From the NCBI RefSeq assembly GCF_000426185.1, contig NZ_AUEW01000004.1, positions 186,001-250,000 of the forward strand: 64,000 nucleotides of DNA, read 5' to 3'. Under the pieces are notes generated by a model, which did not search any database, was not told where the DNA came from, and saw nothing but the letters and a program-made list of their open reading frames with translations. A program made the position numbers and the translations under genes. Within the stretch, counting starts at the first letter, position 1. Each line of letters starts with the position of its first letter. The DNA is from Cellulomonas sp. URHD0024. Lineage in GTDB: Bacteria; Actinomycetota; Actinomycetes; Actinomycetales; Cellulomonadaceae. Shown here piece after piece: positions 42,351-52,730 of the stretch.

Positions 42351-43085
42351 CTACACCCGTCGGGCGAGCTCGGCGGCCGCCGCGCGGATCGCGCGGACCA
42401 ACCCAGCGGCGTCCTGCCCCTGGGCGAACGTCACGGCGAGCCCGGCCAGGGGGTGTCCGGTGTGGTCGCGCACGGCGACCGCGACGGACGCGAAGCCGAC
42501 GGTCACGTCCCCGTGCTCCTGCGCCCAGCCGGCCCGCCGCACCTCGGTGAGGACCGTGCGGAGCTCGGAGAGCCGCCGCGGTCCGACGCCGGTGCGGTCG
42601 ACGAACGCCTCGCGCCCCGGGAACAGCGCGCGAACCTGCGCGGACGGGAGGTCGGCGAGGATCGCGCGCCCGCTCGCCGTGAGGTGCGCGGGCAGTCGCA
42701 CGCCGACGTCGGTGACCAGCACGGGCCGTCCGGCGGCGCGCTCCTCGACCACGTAGAGCACGTCCCGGCCGTGCAGCACGGCGAGGTGGGCGCTCTCGCC
42801 GACCTGGTCCACGAGCCGTGCGAGGACCGGCCGGGCCGCGCGGGCCAGGGGCGCCTGACGCGAGTAGGCGGAGCCGAGCTCGAACGCCGCCAGCCCGAGC
42901 CCGAAGCGGCGCTCCTCGGGCAGGTGCACGACGAAGCCGTGCTCGGTGAGGACCGTGAGCAGGTGGTACGTCGTCGACCGGGGGAGGTCGAGCGCGGCGG
43001 CGAGCGAGGCGGCGGGCAGGGGTCCGGTGTGGGACAGGTGCTGCAGCAGCCGGAGCGTGGCGTCAGCGGCGGGCACCGAGCTCAT
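42351..43085 (-). CDS. IclR family regulator of the hut operon
   Basis: 244 residues. N-terminal winged HTH (LRLLQHLSHTGPLPAASLAAALDLPRSTTYHLLTVLTEHGFV) and the IclR effector domain (LGLAAFELGSAYSRQAPLARAARPVLARLVDQVGESAHLAVLHGRDVLYV ... VRLPAHLTASGRAILA). AGGAGG precedes the ATG. It is divergent from hutH, with an 18-bp perfect palindrome between them. Histidine or urocanate is a plausible ligand by position only. Confidence 0.9.
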   Translation of the reverse strand: MSSVPAADATLRLLQHLSHTGPLPAASLAAALDLPRSTTYHLLTVLTEHGFVVHLPEERRFGLGLAAFELGSAYSRQAPLARAARPVLARLVDQVGESAHLAVLHGRDVLYVVEERAAGRPVLVTDVGVRLPAHLTASGRAILADLPSAQVRALFPGREAFVDRTGVGPRRLSELRTVLTEVRRAGWAQEHGDVTVGFASVAVAVRDHTGHPLAGLAVTFAQGQDAAGLVRAIRAAAAELARRV

Positions 43086-43094
43086 GGAACCTCC

Positions 43095-43112
43095 TGTCTG
43101 GGATCCCAGACA
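43095..43112. promoter_or_regulatory. 18-bp perfect palindrome, probable IclR operator
   Basis: TGTCTGGGATCCCAGACA is a perfect palindrome without a spacer, centred between the divergent IclR gene and hutH and 10 bp from the IclR start. The following CACTAT could be the -10 of a rightward promoter. It is the best operator candidate for hut control. Confidence 0.8.
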
Positions 43113-43165
43113 CTATCCACCCGCAGGACCTGTGGCGGAACACGCGCGGAGCGGTGTCATGAGGC

Positions 43166-44731
43166 ATGAGCACGATCACCACCAGCACTGCCAGCGCCGT
43201 CGGAGCGGTCGGCACCGTCGTCGTCGGCACCGGGCCGGTCTCGATCGACGAGGTGGTCGCCGTCGCACGGCTGGGCGCGGGGGTCCGACTGTCGGGCGAG
43301 GCGCTCGACGCCGTCGCCCGCGGTCGCGCGGTCGTCGAGCGGCTGGCAGTCGACACGCAGCCGCACTACGGCATCTCGACGGGCTTCGGCGCCCTGGCCA
43401 CGCTGTCGATCCCGCCGGAGCGACGACGCGACCTCCAGCGCAGTCTCGTCCGGTCGCACGCGGCGAGCACCGGCCCCGAGGTCGAGCGCGAGGTGGTCCG
43501 CGCGCTCATGCTGCTCCGGCTGTCCACGCTCGCGACCGGCCGGACGGGCGTACGACCCGAGGTCGCGACGGCGTACGCGGCGATGCTCGACGCCGGCGTC
43601 ACGCCGGTGGTCCGCGAGCACGGCTCGCTCGGCTGCTCGGGCGACCTCGCTCCGCTGGCGCACTGCGCCCTCGCGCTCATCGGCGAAGGAGAGGTCCGCG
43701 ACGCCGCGGGGACGCTCATGCCGGCCGCGCAGGCGGGGCTGACGCCGGTGACCCTCTCCGAGAAGGAGGGGCTCGCGCTCATCAACGGGACGGACGGCAT
43801 GCTCGGCATGCTGGCGCTCGCGCTGCACGACCTCGAGCTGCTCCTGACCACCGCCGACGTCGCGGCCGCGATGTCCGTCGAGTCGCTGCTCGGCACCGAC
43901 GCCGTCTTCGCGGACGACCTCCAGCGTCTGCGGCCGCACCCCGGCCAGGCGGTGTCGGCAGCGACCATCCGTGCCGTGCTGCACGGGTCGGGGATCATGG
44001 CGAGCCACAAGACGCCGGACTGCACTCGCGTGCAGGACGCGTACTCGCTGCGCTGTGCACCGCAGGTCCACGGCGCCGCCCGCGACACCCTGGAGCACGC
44101 CCGCCTCGTCGCCGAGCGTGAGCTGGCCGCCGCGGTCGACAACCCCGTCCTCACGGCCGAGGGCCGCGTCGAGTCCAACGGCAACTTCCACGGCGCCCCG
44201 GTCGCGTACGTGCTCGACTTCCTGGCGATCGCCGTCGCCGACGTCGCCAGCATGTCCGAGCGCCGCACCGACCGGTTCCTCGACGTCGCCCGCAACCACG
44301 GCCTGCCACCGTTCCTCGCCCACGACCCGGGCGTCGACTCCGGCCTGATGATCGCGCAGTACACCGCAGCCGGCCTCGTCTCGGAGCTCAAGCGGCTCGC
44401 CGTGCCGGCGAGCGTCGACTCGATCCCGTCGTCGGCCATGCAGGAGGACCACGTCTCGATGGGCTGGCACGCGGCTCGCAAGCTGCGCCGCTCGCTCGAC
44501 GCCCTCACCCGCGTGCTCGGCATCGAGGTCCTCACCGCGGCCCGCGCGATGGACCTGCGGGCGCCACTGACACCGTCCCCGGCCACCGCCGCGGTGCGCG
44601 ACCTGCTCCGGGCGCGGGGCATCCCCGGCCCCGGGCCCGACACCTACCTCTCGCCCGACCTCGAGACGGCGGCTGCGGCCGTGGGATCGGGAGCCGTCGT
44701 GGAAGCCGCGCTGGAAGGAGCTCGCTCGTGA
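43166..44731 (+). CDS. hutH: Histidine ammonia-lyase
   Basis: 521 residues. The substrate and lid region is [14 protein letters not shown]. The MIO cofactor tripeptide sits in [14 protein letters not shown] (Cys156-Ser-Gly), so the first residue is Cys rather than the usual Ala. Streptomyces histidine ammonia-lyases share this Cys-Ser-Gly form. [27 protein letters not shown] and [18 protein letters not shown] complete the family pattern. It converts histidine to urocanate. The start is ATG 43166. The stop overlaps hutU's GTG start. Confidence 0.95.
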   Translation: MSTITTSTASAVGAVGTVVVGTGPVSIDEVVAVARLGAGVRLSGEALDAVARGRAVVERLAVDTQPHYGISTGFGALATLSIPPERRRDLQRSLVRSHAASTGPEVEREVVRALMLLRLSTLATGRTGVRPEVATAYAAMLDAGVTPVVREHGSLGCSGDLAPLAHCALALIGEGEVRDAAGTLMPAAQAGLTPVTLSEKEGLALINGTDGMLGMLALALHDLELLLTTADVAAAMSVESLLGTDAVFADDLQRLRPHPGQAVSAATIRAVLHGSGIMASHKTPDCTRVQDAYSLRCAPQVHGAARDTLEHARLVAERELAAAVDNPVLTAEGRVESNGNFHGAPVAYVLDFLAIAVADVASMSERRTDRFLDVARNHGLPPFLAHDPGVDSGLMIAQYTAAGLVSELKRLAVPASVDSIPSSAMQEDHVSMGWHAARKLRRSLDALTRVLGIEVLTAARAMDLRAPLTPSPATAAVRDLLRARGIPGPGPDTYLSPDLETAAAAVGSGAVVEAALEGARS

Positions 44732-46389
44732 ACGGACCTCGCCCCGTCCGCGCCCCCCGCGGGACCACGTTGACCGCCCGCAGCTGGCAGACCGAGGCCC
44801 CGCTGCGGATGCTCATGAACAACCTCGACGCCGAGGTCGCCGAGCGCCCCGACGACCTGGTGGTCTACGGCGGCACCGGCAGGGCGGCCCGGTCGTGGGA
44901 CGCCTACGACGCGATCGTCCGCACGCTCACCACCCTCGGCGACGACGAGACCCTGCTGGTCCAGTCCGGCAAGCCCGTCGGCGTGCTCACCACGCACGAG
45001 TGGGCGCCGCGCGTGCTCATCGCCAACTCGAACCTCGTGGGCGACTGGGCGACCTGGCCCGAGTTCCGCCGGCTCGAGCAGCTCGGGCTCACGATGTACG
45101 GGCAGATGACCGCGGGCTCGTGGATCTACATCGGCACGCAGGGGATCCTGCAGGGCACGTACGAGACGCTCGCGGCCGTGGCGGCATCGAGGTTCGGCGG
45201 CACGCTGGCCGGCACCCTCACCGTGACCGGCGGCTGCGGTGGCATGGGCGGTGCCCAGCCGCTCGCCGTGACGCTCAACGGCGGCGCCTGCCTCATCGTG
45301 GACGTGGACGGCGCGCGCCTGCACCGGCGAGTCCGCGAGCGCTACCTGGACCGCGTCGCGACGAACCTGGACGAGGCGATCACGCTGGTTCTCGCGGCCA
45401 AGGCCTCGAGGACGGCCCTCTCCGTCGGCGTCGTCGGCAACGCGGCGCTCGTCCTGCCCGAGCTGCTGCGCCGGGGCGTGGACGTCGACGTGGTGACGGA
45501 CCAGACCTCTGCGCACGACCCGCTGTCCTACCTGCCCGTCGGGATCGACGTGGCCGACTGGGCGGCTTACGCCGCAGGCAAGCCCGAGGAGTTCACGGAG
45601 CGCGCGCGGGAGTCGATGGCGCGGCACGTGGAGGCGATGGTCGGCTTCCAGGACGCCGGCGCCGAGGTCTTCGACTACGGCAACTCGATCCGCGACGAGG
45701 CACGCCAGGGGGGCTACGAGCGTGCCTTCGACTTCCCGGGCTTCGTCCCCGCGTACATCCGGCCGCTGTTCGCGCAGGGCAAGGGGCCGTTCCGCTGGGC
45801 GGCGCTGTCGGGCGATCCCCGCGACATCGCGACGACCGACCAGGCCGTGCTCGACCTGTTCCCGGACGACGACCACCTGCACCGCTGGATCCGCGCGGCC
45901 CAGGAACGGGTGGCGTTCCAGGGGCTGCCGGCGCGCATCTGCTGGCTCGGGCACGGCGAGCGGGACCGCGCCGGGCTGCGGTTCAACGAGCTCGTCGCCG
46001 CCGGAGAGGTGAGCGCCCCGCTCGTCATCGGCCGCGATCATCTCGATGCCGGTTCTGTCGCGTCGCCGTACCGCGAGACCGAGGGCATGGCCGACGGGTC
46101 CGACGCCATCGCGGACTGGCCGCTGCTCAACGCCCTCGTCGCCGCGTCCTCGGGTGCCACCTGGGTGTCGATCCACCAGGGCGGCGGGGTCGGCATGGGG
46201 CGCTCGATCCACGCCGGGCAGGTGTCGGTGGCCGACGGCACCGAGCTGGCCGCCCGCAAGCTCGCGCGGGTGCTGTCCAACGACCCCGGCATGGGCGTCC
46301 TGCGGCACGTCGACGCCGGCTACCCCGTGGCCGACGAGGTCGCGACGGCGCACGGCCTGCGCGTGCCGATGCGGGAGGGGCGCCCGTGA
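44728..46389 (+). CDS. hutU: Urocanate hydratase
   Basis: 553 residues, the family length. NAD-binding and active-site blocks: [63 protein letters not shown] and [22 protein letters not shown]. It adds water to urocanate giving imidazolonepropionate. The start is GTG 44728 (GTGA overlap with hutH); the stop overlaps the next gene by 4 nt. Confidence 0.95.
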   Translation: MNGPRPVRAPRGTTLTARSWQTEAPLRMLMNNLDAEVAERPDDLVVYGGTGRAARSWDAYDAIVRTLTTLGDDETLLVQSGKPVGVLTTHEWAPRVLIANSNLVGDWATWPEFRRLEQLGLTMYGQMTAGSWIYIGTQGILQGTYETLAAVAASRFGGTLAGTLTVTGGCGGMGGAQPLAVTLNGGACLIVDVDGARLHRRVRERYLDRVATNLDEAITLVLAAKASRTALSVGVVGNAALVLPELLRRGVDVDVVTDQTSAHDPLSYLPVGIDVADWAAYAAGKPEEFTERARESMARHVEAMVGFQDAGAEVFDYGNSIRDEARQGGYERAFDFPGFVPAYIRPLFAQGKGPFRWAALSGDPRDIATTDQAVLDLFPDDDHLHRWIRAAQERVAFQGLPARICWLGHGERDRAGLRFNELVAAGEVSAPLVIGRDHLDAGSVASPYRETEGMADGSDAIADWPLLNALVAASSGATWVSIHQGGGVGMGRSIHAGQVSVADGTELAARKLARVLSNDPGMGVLRHVDAGYPVADEVATAHGLRVPMREGRP

Positions 46390-47549
46390 CGTTCGCTCGG
46401 ATGTGGTCGGACCTGTTGCCTGTCGGACGCGCCGGCGACGGCGGCTACCGGCGGTTCGCGTGGAGCGCCGAGGACCAGGTGCTCCGCGAGTGGTTCGCGG
46501 GGGAGGCGTCGGTCCGTGGCCTGGACCTGGTCACCGATCGTGCCGGCAACCAGTGGGCGTGGTGGGGAGCTCCGGACGCAACCCCTGGCGTCGTCACCGG
46601 CAGCCATCTCGACTCCGTGCCGGGTGGCGGCGCGTTCGACGGGCCGCTCGGGGTGATCAGCGCCTTCGCGGCGCTCGACCTGCTTCGCGAGAGAGGGATC
46701 CAGCCCGCCAGACCCCTCGGCATCGCGAACTTCGTCGACGAGGAGGGCGCCCGGTTCGGCGTCGCCTGCGCAGGCTCCCGACTGATCACCGGGGCGCTCG
46801 ACGCCGACAGGGCCCGCGGTCTCCGGGACGCCGACGGGGGCACGCTGGCGGATGCCTTGAGCAGGGCGGGCCGCGACCCGAGCGCGCTCGGTCGCGACGA
46901 CGAGGCGCTGCGACGGATCGCGTCGTTCGTCGAGCTGCACGTCGAGCAGGGCCGCGGGCTCGTGCACACCGGCGATGCGGTCGGGGTCGGACGGATGATC
47001 TGGCCGCACGGCCGCTGGCGGGTCGAGCTGCGCGGCGAGGCCAACCACGCCGGTACCACCCCGCTGGCCGACCGCCGCGACCCGATGCTCGACCTGGCGG
47101 GGCTCCTGCGTCGTGTGCGCGTTGCTGCCGTCCAGGCCGGCGCGCTCGCGACCGTCGGGAAGCTGCAGGTCGACCCGAACGGGGTGAACGCGATCCCGTC
47201 CCGGGTCACGGCGTGGCTCGACGTCCGGGCGGAGTCGGAGTCCGCGGTGCACGGGGTCCTGGCGGCCCTGGCGGACTACGCCCCGGACCAGGACTCGTGG
47301 ACGCCCGTGACGATGTTCGACGCCGACCTGGCGGACACGGTCGCCGACGCGCTCGGCGGCTCTCCGCGGCTGAGCACGGGCGCGGGGCACGACGCGGGCA
47401 TCCTCGCGGCGGCCGGCATCCCGACCGCCATGATCTTCGTGCGCAACCCGTCAGGCATCTCGCACGCCCCCGCCGAGGACGCGGAGGAGGCCGACTGCCT
47501 CGCGGGCGTCGACGCGCTCGCCGCCGCTCTGGAACGGTTGCTGGCGTGA
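46386..47549 (+). CDS. M20-type amidohydrolase in the hut operon (allantoate amidohydrolase-like)
   Basis: 387 residues. Dinuclear-metal M20 signatures: [57 protein letters not shown] and [16 protein letters not shown]. The closest families are allantoate and N-carbamoyl-L-amino-acid amidohydrolases. Between hutU and hutF it probably removes formyl from N-formylglutamate, a job otherwise done by HutG. No HutG-type protein is present, which supports the reassignment. The start is GTG 46386. Confidence 0.85.
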   Translation: MTFARMWSDLLPVGRAGDGGYRRFAWSAEDQVLREWFAGEASVRGLDLVTDRAGNQWAWWGAPDATPGVVTGSHLDSVPGGGAFDGPLGVISAFAALDLLRERGIQPARPLGIANFVDEEGARFGVACAGSRLITGALDADRARGLRDADGGTLADALSRAGRDPSALGRDDEALRRIASFVELHVEQGRGLVHTGDAVGVGRMIWPHGRWRVELRGEANHAGTTPLADRRDPMLDLAGLLRRVRVAAVQAGALATVGKLQVDPNGVNAIPSRVTAWLDVRAESESAVHGVLAALADYAPDQDSWTPVTMFDADLADTVADALGGSPRLSTGAGHDAGILAAAGIPTAMIFVRNPSGISHAPAEDAEEADCLAGVDALAAALERLLA

Positions 47550-48862
47550 CCACGTACTGGGCCGCGCACGCGTGGCTCCCGGACGGGCTGGCCGACGACG
47601 TGCGGCTCACCGAGACGGCGGGCAGGTTCACCGCCGTGACCGTCGGCGCACGCGCCGAGGAGGGTGACCACCGGCTGCCCGGCGTCGTCCTGCCGGGTTT
47701 CGCCAACACCCACTCGCACGCGTTCCACCGGGCGCTGCGCGGTCGGACCCACGACCGCGGCGGCACGTTCTGGACGTGGCGCGAGCAGATGTACGCGCTC
47801 GCGGCGACGTTGACGCCCGACGCGTACCTCGACCTCGCACGTGCGACGTACGCCGAGATGGTGCTCGCCGGGGTCACGGCGGTGGGGGAGTTCCACTACC
47901 TGCACCACGCCGCCGGCGGCACGCCGTACGACGACCCGAACGTCATGGCGGAGGCGTTGCGCACCGCCGCACGCGACGCCGGGCTGCGGATCACCCTCCT
48001 CGACACGGCCTACCTCACCGGGGGCATCGACGCCCCGCTGCAGGGCCCCCAGCTGCGCTTCGGGGACCACGACGCCGACGCGTGGGCCGCCCGGGTCGCC
48101 GCCATCCGGCCCGACGACACCCTGACCGTCGGCGCCGCGATCCACTCCGTCCGCGCGGTCCCGCTCGACGACCTCCCGACGATCGCCGCGCACGCGACGG
48201 GCCGCCCGCTGCACGTCCACCTGTCCGAGCAGCGCCTCGAGAACGAGCAGGCGCTGGGGACGTTCGGGGCGAGCCCGACCCGCGTCCTGGCCGACGCCGG
48301 TGCCCTCGGTCCCGCCACGACGACCGTCCACGCGGTGCACGTCACGCCGGAGGACGTCGCTACCCTCGGATCCACCCGCACCGGTGTGTGCCTGTGCCCG
48401 TCCACGGAGCAGGACCTCGGTGACGGGATCGCCCCCGCGGCCGCGCTGCACGCCGCCGGCGCCCGGCTGGCGGTCGGCAGCGACCAGCACGTCCGCACGG
48501 ACCTGCTGGCCGAGGCCGGGTCGGTCGAGCTGCACGAGCGGCTCGCGGGCGAGACGCGCGGGGTGCTGACGCCCCGTGACCTGATGACCCTGCTGACCGC
48601 CGGCGGCCACACGTGCCTGGGCGACCCGACGGGCGGCCGCCTCGCACCCGGGGCGCCCGCCGACCTCGTCGCGGTCCGCACCGACACCCCGCGGACCGCG
48701 GGCGCCGACCCGGCTCAGCTGGTGCTCGTCGCCGGGAGCGCCGACGTGGACACCGTCGTGGTGGGCGGCGTCGTGCGTGTCGAGGGCGGGCGCCACGTGC
48801 TCGGCGACGTCGGCGCGATGCTGGGCGCGGCGATCCGCGCGGCGTGGGAGACGACGCGATGA
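47546..48862 (+). CDS. hutF: Formimidoylglutamate deiminase
   Basis: 438 residues of the amidohydrolase superfamily. Metal ligands HSH in [34 protein letters not shown], then [24 protein letters not shown] and [13 protein letters not shown]. The 'FHRALRG...FWTWR' block is diagnostic of HutF. It deaminates N-formimino-L-glutamate to N-formylglutamate and ammonia, which feeds the M20 hydrolase upstream. The start is GTG 47546. Confidence 0.92.
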   Translation: MTTYWAAHAWLPDGLADDVRLTETAGRFTAVTVGARAEEGDHRLPGVVLPGFANTHSHAFHRALRGRTHDRGGTFWTWREQMYALAATLTPDAYLDLARATYAEMVLAGVTAVGEFHYLHHAAGGTPYDDPNVMAEALRTAARDAGLRITLLDTAYLTGGIDAPLQGPQLRFGDHDADAWAARVAAIRPDDTLTVGAAIHSVRAVPLDDLPTIAAHATGRPLHVHLSEQRLENEQALGTFGASPTRVLADAGALGPATTTVHAVHVTPEDVATLGSTRTGVCLCPSTEQDLGDGIAPAAALHAAGARLAVGSDQHVRTDLLAEAGSVELHERLAGETRGVLTPRDLMTLLTAGGHTCLGDPTGGRLAPGAPADLVAVRTDTPRTAGADPAQLVLVAGSADVDTVVVGGVVRVEGGRHVLGDVGAMLGAAIRAAWETTR

Positions 48863-48878
48863 CGACGGAGGCGGTCCT

Positions 48879-50021
48879 ATGACCGCGCACCTGGTCACGG
48901 GCATCGGCGAGCTGGTCACGCACGACCCGCGGTTCGACGGCCCGCTGCTCGATGCCGCGCTCGTCGCGCAGGACGGCCGGGTGGCCTGGGTGGGTCCGGC
49001 GGCGGACGCGCCGGCCGCGGACCGCCGCACGGACCTCGCGGGCGCAGCCGTCGTCCCCGGCTTCGTCGACTCCCACACGCACCTCGTCTTCGCCGGCGAC
49101 CGAGCGGGGGAGTTCGAGGCCCGCATGTCCGGCACCCCGTACACGGGCGGTGGCATCGCGGCGACGGTCGCGGCGACCCGCGCGGCCTCCGACGGAGAGC
49201 TGCGCGGGCGCCTGGGAAGGCTCGTCGACGAGGCACGCGGGCAGGGCACGACGACGGTCGAGATCAAGAGCGGCTACGGCCTCGACGTCCCGACGGAGGA
49301 GCGCCTGCTCCGGCTGGCCCGCGAGGTCACGGTGGAGACGACGTTCCTGGGCGCGCACGTCGTCCCGCCCGGGATCGACCGCGCCGACTACGTCGCACTG
49401 GTCACGGGCCCGATGCTCGTCGCGTGCGCGCCGCACGCCCGGTGGGCCGACGTCTTCTGCGAGCCCGCCAGCCCGGTGGCGTTCGACGGCGACGAGGCCC
49501 GGACGGTGCTCGAGGCCGCGGCAGCGGCCGGGCTCGGGCTGCGCGTGCACGGCAACCAGCTGGGACACGGCCCCGGGGTCCGCCTCGCCGTGGAGCTCGG
49601 CGCCGCGAGCGTCGACCACTGCACGTTCCTGACCGACGCGGATGTCGCGGCCCTCGCCGACGGCACGACGGTCGCCACGCTGCTGCCGGGGGTCGAGTTC
49701 TCGACGCGGTCCCCGTACCCCGACGCCCGCCGGCTGCTCGACGCGGGGGTGGAGGTCGCGCTGGCCAGCGACTGCAACCCGGGGACGTGCTTCTCGACGT
49801 CGATGCCGCTGATGATCGCTCTCGCCGTCCGCGAGGTGCGTATGACGGTCGCGGAGGCGCTGCGGGCGGCGACGCTGGGCGGCGCGCACGCCCTGCGCCG
49901 CGACGACGTCGGGCACCTGCGCGTGGGCGCCCGCGCCGACCTGGCGGTTCTCGACGCCCCGAGCCACCGGCACCTGGCCTACCGGCCCGGCGTCCCGATC
50001 GCCCGGGGTCTGAGCCTCTAG
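48879..50021 (+). CDS. hutI: Imidazolonepropionase
   Basis: 380 residues. Amidohydrolase motifs: [74 protein letters not shown] and [16 protein letters not shown]. It opens imidazolonepropionate to N-formiminoglutamate. GGAGG lies 7 nt upstream of ATG 48879. It is the last gene of the hut operon, in an order (H, U, M20, F, I) that completes the five-step route to glutamate via formylglutamate. Confidence 0.95.
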   Translation: MTAHLVTGIGELVTHDPRFDGPLLDAALVAQDGRVAWVGPAADAPAADRRTDLAGAAVVPGFVDSHTHLVFAGDRAGEFEARMSGTPYTGGGIAATVAATRAASDGELRGRLGRLVDEARGQGTTTVEIKSGYGLDVPTEERLLRLAREVTVETTFLGAHVVPPGIDRADYVALVTGPMLVACAPHARWADVFCEPASPVAFDGDEARTVLEAAAAAGLGLRVHGNQLGHGPGVRLAVELGAASVDHCTFLTDADVAALADGTTVATLLPGVEFSTRSPYPDARRLLDAGVEVALASDCNPGTCFSTSMPLMIALAVREVRMTVAEALRAATLGGAHALRRDDVGHLRVGARADLAVLDAPSHRHLAYRPGVPIARGLSL

Positions 50022-50084
50022 GGGCGCTCGTCCCGTGATCACGACGAACGTGCCGCGGATCGTGCCGGCCGGCTGGGAATTCTG

Positions 50085-52691
50085 TCAGGTGCCGGCGCTG
50101 CGCAGGCGATAGGACTCGGCGAGGCGCCAGCTGTGGATGGGCGAGAGGTTCACCAGGCGGGCAGCCTGTGCCAGGGCCTCGATCCCGTCCGCCGAGTCCT
50201 CGCACTCCAGGTCGCGGCGGCCCGGCTCGTCCAGGCTGTTCGTGAATCGTGCCATCACGGCCCAGGCGACGCCGAATGCCGCTGCCACCCGAGCCGTGTT
50301 CGCCCCGACGTCGTCCTCGGGCGCGCCGGACGCCGGTCGCGCGACGACCGCGCCGCGTTCGTCCTGTGCGGTGAGGCGTGATCCCGGGCCGGCTTGTTCG
50401 AGTGCGGAGCGGGCGACCGCGACCACCCGCGACAGGGCCGACTCGGGATCGGAGAGGAGGCCCAGCAGGTCCAGGACGTCGAGGCGGCCCTGCAGGTCTG
50501 CGCGTGCCAGCGTCGCGGCCGCCGACTCGAGGTCGATCTTCTGGTTCGAGTCGGCGGTGACCTGGAGTCGACGAGCCAGCCGGACGATCTCCCTCGGGAG
50601 CCCCCCGGAGAGCCCGTGGAGGAGGGCCTTGAACGGTCGCGGCATCCCGACCACCCGCGAGTTCAGCAGCCGCCGGGTGTCCTGGTAGCCGAGCGCGTTG
50701 AGAACGACGACCTCGTCGAAGCAGCTGTCGAAGGCCTCGCGCAAGGGTGCGCCCTTGCGTTTGAAGCTGGCCGCGGCCTCCAGCGAGATCGTCGTGATGT
50801 AGAGGACGCCGGGCACGCCGAAGATGCCCTTCAGGTTGTTGAGGAACTCGGCGACGTCGTCGACGTCCTCGAGCTTGTCCAGCTCGTCGATGGCGACGAG
50901 GATCGAGCAGTTCTCGCCCAGGTCTCGAAGGAGACGACGGAACCGGCCGACGAGCTCGGCATATCCCTCGACGTGCGGCGCGACCGTCTCCTCGGACGCC
51001 CGCTTCGCCGAGGCGGAGAACAGGCTGACGGGCGAGAACGTCACGGAACCTTCGTGGGAGCTCGTGAACGACTGCTGCAGCCGGACCTCGCGCAGCTCGG
51101 CGACTGCACGGAGCTGAGCGAGGTCCTTCTCGTCACGGAGCCTGTAGTCGCTGTAGCTGTAGGGCACCGTCCGCTGGAACTCGCCACGGCGTACCGATCT
51201 CCCCACGCCGCCCAGTACCGGCGCGAGAACGGCGAGGAGGATCGTCGCGAGGTCAGGGTCCTGGACCGGCAGCAGGGCCGACGGGTCGAGGACCGGTGTG
51301 TCGGGCGAGTCGAGAAGTGTCAGCGCCACGTCGACGAAGGCGAGGCACACCAGGGCCAGTCCGATGGCGACGAGCGCGGTGCCCACTCGTCCGAGCACCG
51401 GCAGGCTCGGTCCCACGCGGTCGATCCCACGTCGGTAGCGACTGCTGTACAGCTCCTCTCGGAGGTCTAGGGGCGACCACGTGCCCACCACGAGTGCACA
51501 GCCGACACATCCGATGACGAGTGCCCAAGGCCTACCGTCCGCGAAGAGGATGCCGCCGAACGCGCAGCCGACGGCGAGGACGACCAGGGCCGCTCGCATC
51601 CGGAACCCCACCGGGAACACCGCGGCGCACCACAGTGTGGCGCCCCCGAGCACGAGGGCGGCGAGCGGGGACCCGCCGAACAGATAGGCCGCCACCGCCA
51701 GAAAGAGCAGGGGGACCGCGAACACGAGATTCGATCGTGCCCACCGCGAGACGACGGCGTCGATCCGACGTCGTGCGCGGGGCTCGCGGCCCGGTTCGCG
51801 CTCGTCGTCCGCCAGCGCGTCCAGGGCGGTCTGCGAGAGGTCCCGCTCGGGGAGGAAGGCCAAGCAGGTCTCGGAGAAGAGGTGGAGCAGGAACTCCCGG
51901 GGGTCGTAGTTCACGGGCGCCGAGACGATGACCGAGACGGCTCGACGGCCCGGCGGGGCGTCCTCGTCCATCGACTTCGCGAGCCAGCGCAGGACTGTGC
52001 TCTTCCCGATCCCGCGCGGACCTGCCAGCCCGATCGAACCGCCGTCCATCGTGGACACGACGCTCTGGAGGTCGCGCATCCCCTGGGTGACGATCGTCTT
52101 GGGAAAGAACTCGGCGTCGACCACCGAACGCCGTAGGCCCGGTGTGGCCTCCCAGCTCCACGACGGGTCGTAGCTCGCGTCGCCCAGAAGGCGGTTCACC
52201 TCGAGCCGGAGACGATCCTCGAGCTCGGTGACGATCGCGTTCTTCAGGGCGGTCGAGGCTGTGCGGCGAGCCGCCTCGAGCTGGGCCAGCTCGGCACTCG
52301 GGTTGCCCTCCAGCTCTGGGCCGGCATCGATCCAGGCGATTCTGAGCTCGAAGCCGTTTCCGCCCAGCGCGGCTGCTGCGACCTTCGTGGCGGCGTCGTC
52401 GCTCAGGAGAGAGAAGGCGAACCTGTGCCAGGCCAGCTCGGCCGCCACGACTGTGGCGACGTCGGCGCGGTTCGGATCTGTGAGGGGGGCTCTCTGCTGA
52501 TAGGTGATCTCCTGGAGTCGCGCGGTGTCGACGTCGGCCGCGGCGCTCGCGATGTCCTCGATCTCCAGAGCGGCGGACGCGGCCTCCGTGTAGATCGAGT
52601 CCACGACGTATTCAGGATCGACGAACGACGCGGGCACCGGGTCGTCAGCGCTGCCGACGTCATCCGTCGAGCTTGTGGAACGCGACACCAT
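50085..52691 (-). CDS. KAP-like P-loop NTPase with transmembrane insertion
   Basis: 868 residues. Walker A GLAGPRGIGKSTVL at about 217-231 and Walker B ILVAIDELDKL at about 597-607 enclose a long insert. The insert holds about five to six transmembrane helices (for example LVFAVPLLFLAVAAYLF, ALVVLAVGCAFGGILFA, LVAIGLALVCLAFVDVALTLL). Transmembrane helices inserted in the P-loop domain are the hallmark of KAP NTPases. A helical N-terminal region (1-190) precedes it, and a helical tail ends it. KAP proteins occur in phage exclusion and membrane scaffolding; the role here is unknown. It is the second gene after an orphan protein. Confidence 0.75.
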   Translation of the reverse strand: MVSRSTSSTDDVGSADDPVPASFVDPEYVVDSIYTEAASAALEIEDIASAAADVDTARLQEITYQQRAPLTDPNRADVATVVAAELAWHRFAFSLLSDDAATKVAAAALGGNGFELRIAWIDAGPELEGNPSAELAQLEAARRTASTALKNAIVTELEDRLRLEVNRLLGDASYDPSWSWEATPGLRRSVVDAEFFPKTIVTQGMRDLQSVVSTMDGGSIGLAGPRGIGKSTVLRWLAKSMDEDAPPGRRAVSVIVSAPVNYDPREFLLHLFSETCLAFLPERDLSQTALDALADDEREPGREPRARRRIDAVVSRWARSNLVFAVPLLFLAVAAYLFGGSPLAALVLGGATLWCAAVFPVGFRMRAALVVLAVGCAFGGILFADGRPWALVIGCVGCALVVGTWSPLDLREELYSSRYRRGIDRVGPSLPVLGRVGTALVAIGLALVCLAFVDVALTLLDSPDTPVLDPSALLPVQDPDLATILLAVLAPVLGGVGRSVRRGEFQRTVPYSYSDYRLRDEKDLAQLRAVAELREVRLQQSFTSSHEGSVTFSPVSLFSASAKRASEETVAPHVEGYAELVGRFRRLLRDLGENCSILVAIDELDKLEDVDDVAEFLNNLKGIFGVPGVLYITTISLEAAASFKRKGAPLREAFDSCFDEVVVLNALGYQDTRRLLNSRVVGMPRPFKALLHGLSGGLPREIVRLARRLQVTADSNQKIDLESAAATLARADLQGRLDVLDLLGLLSDPESALSRVVAVARSALEQAGPGSRLTAQDERGAVVARPASGAPEDDVGANTARVAAAFGVAWAVMARFTNSLDEPGRRDLECEDSADGIEALAQAARLVNLSPIHSWRLAESYRLRSAGT

Positions 52692-52730
52692 GACCGGCTC
52701 CCGAGAATGGCTGTTCTGAGTCCGCCGATG

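Noticed and set aside
46046..48862. A continuous open frame reading through the end of hutU, the M20 gene and hutF as one 938-codon protein
   Set aside because: Only its last part (from GTG 47546) has homology; the earlier part is an arginine-rich out-of-frame reading of hutU and the M20 gene.
50034..50043. CGTGATCACG palindrome between hutI and the NTPase as a terminator or operator
   Set aside because: It is a short 10-bp palindrome with no loop, lies between two convergent genes, and has no supporting repeats.
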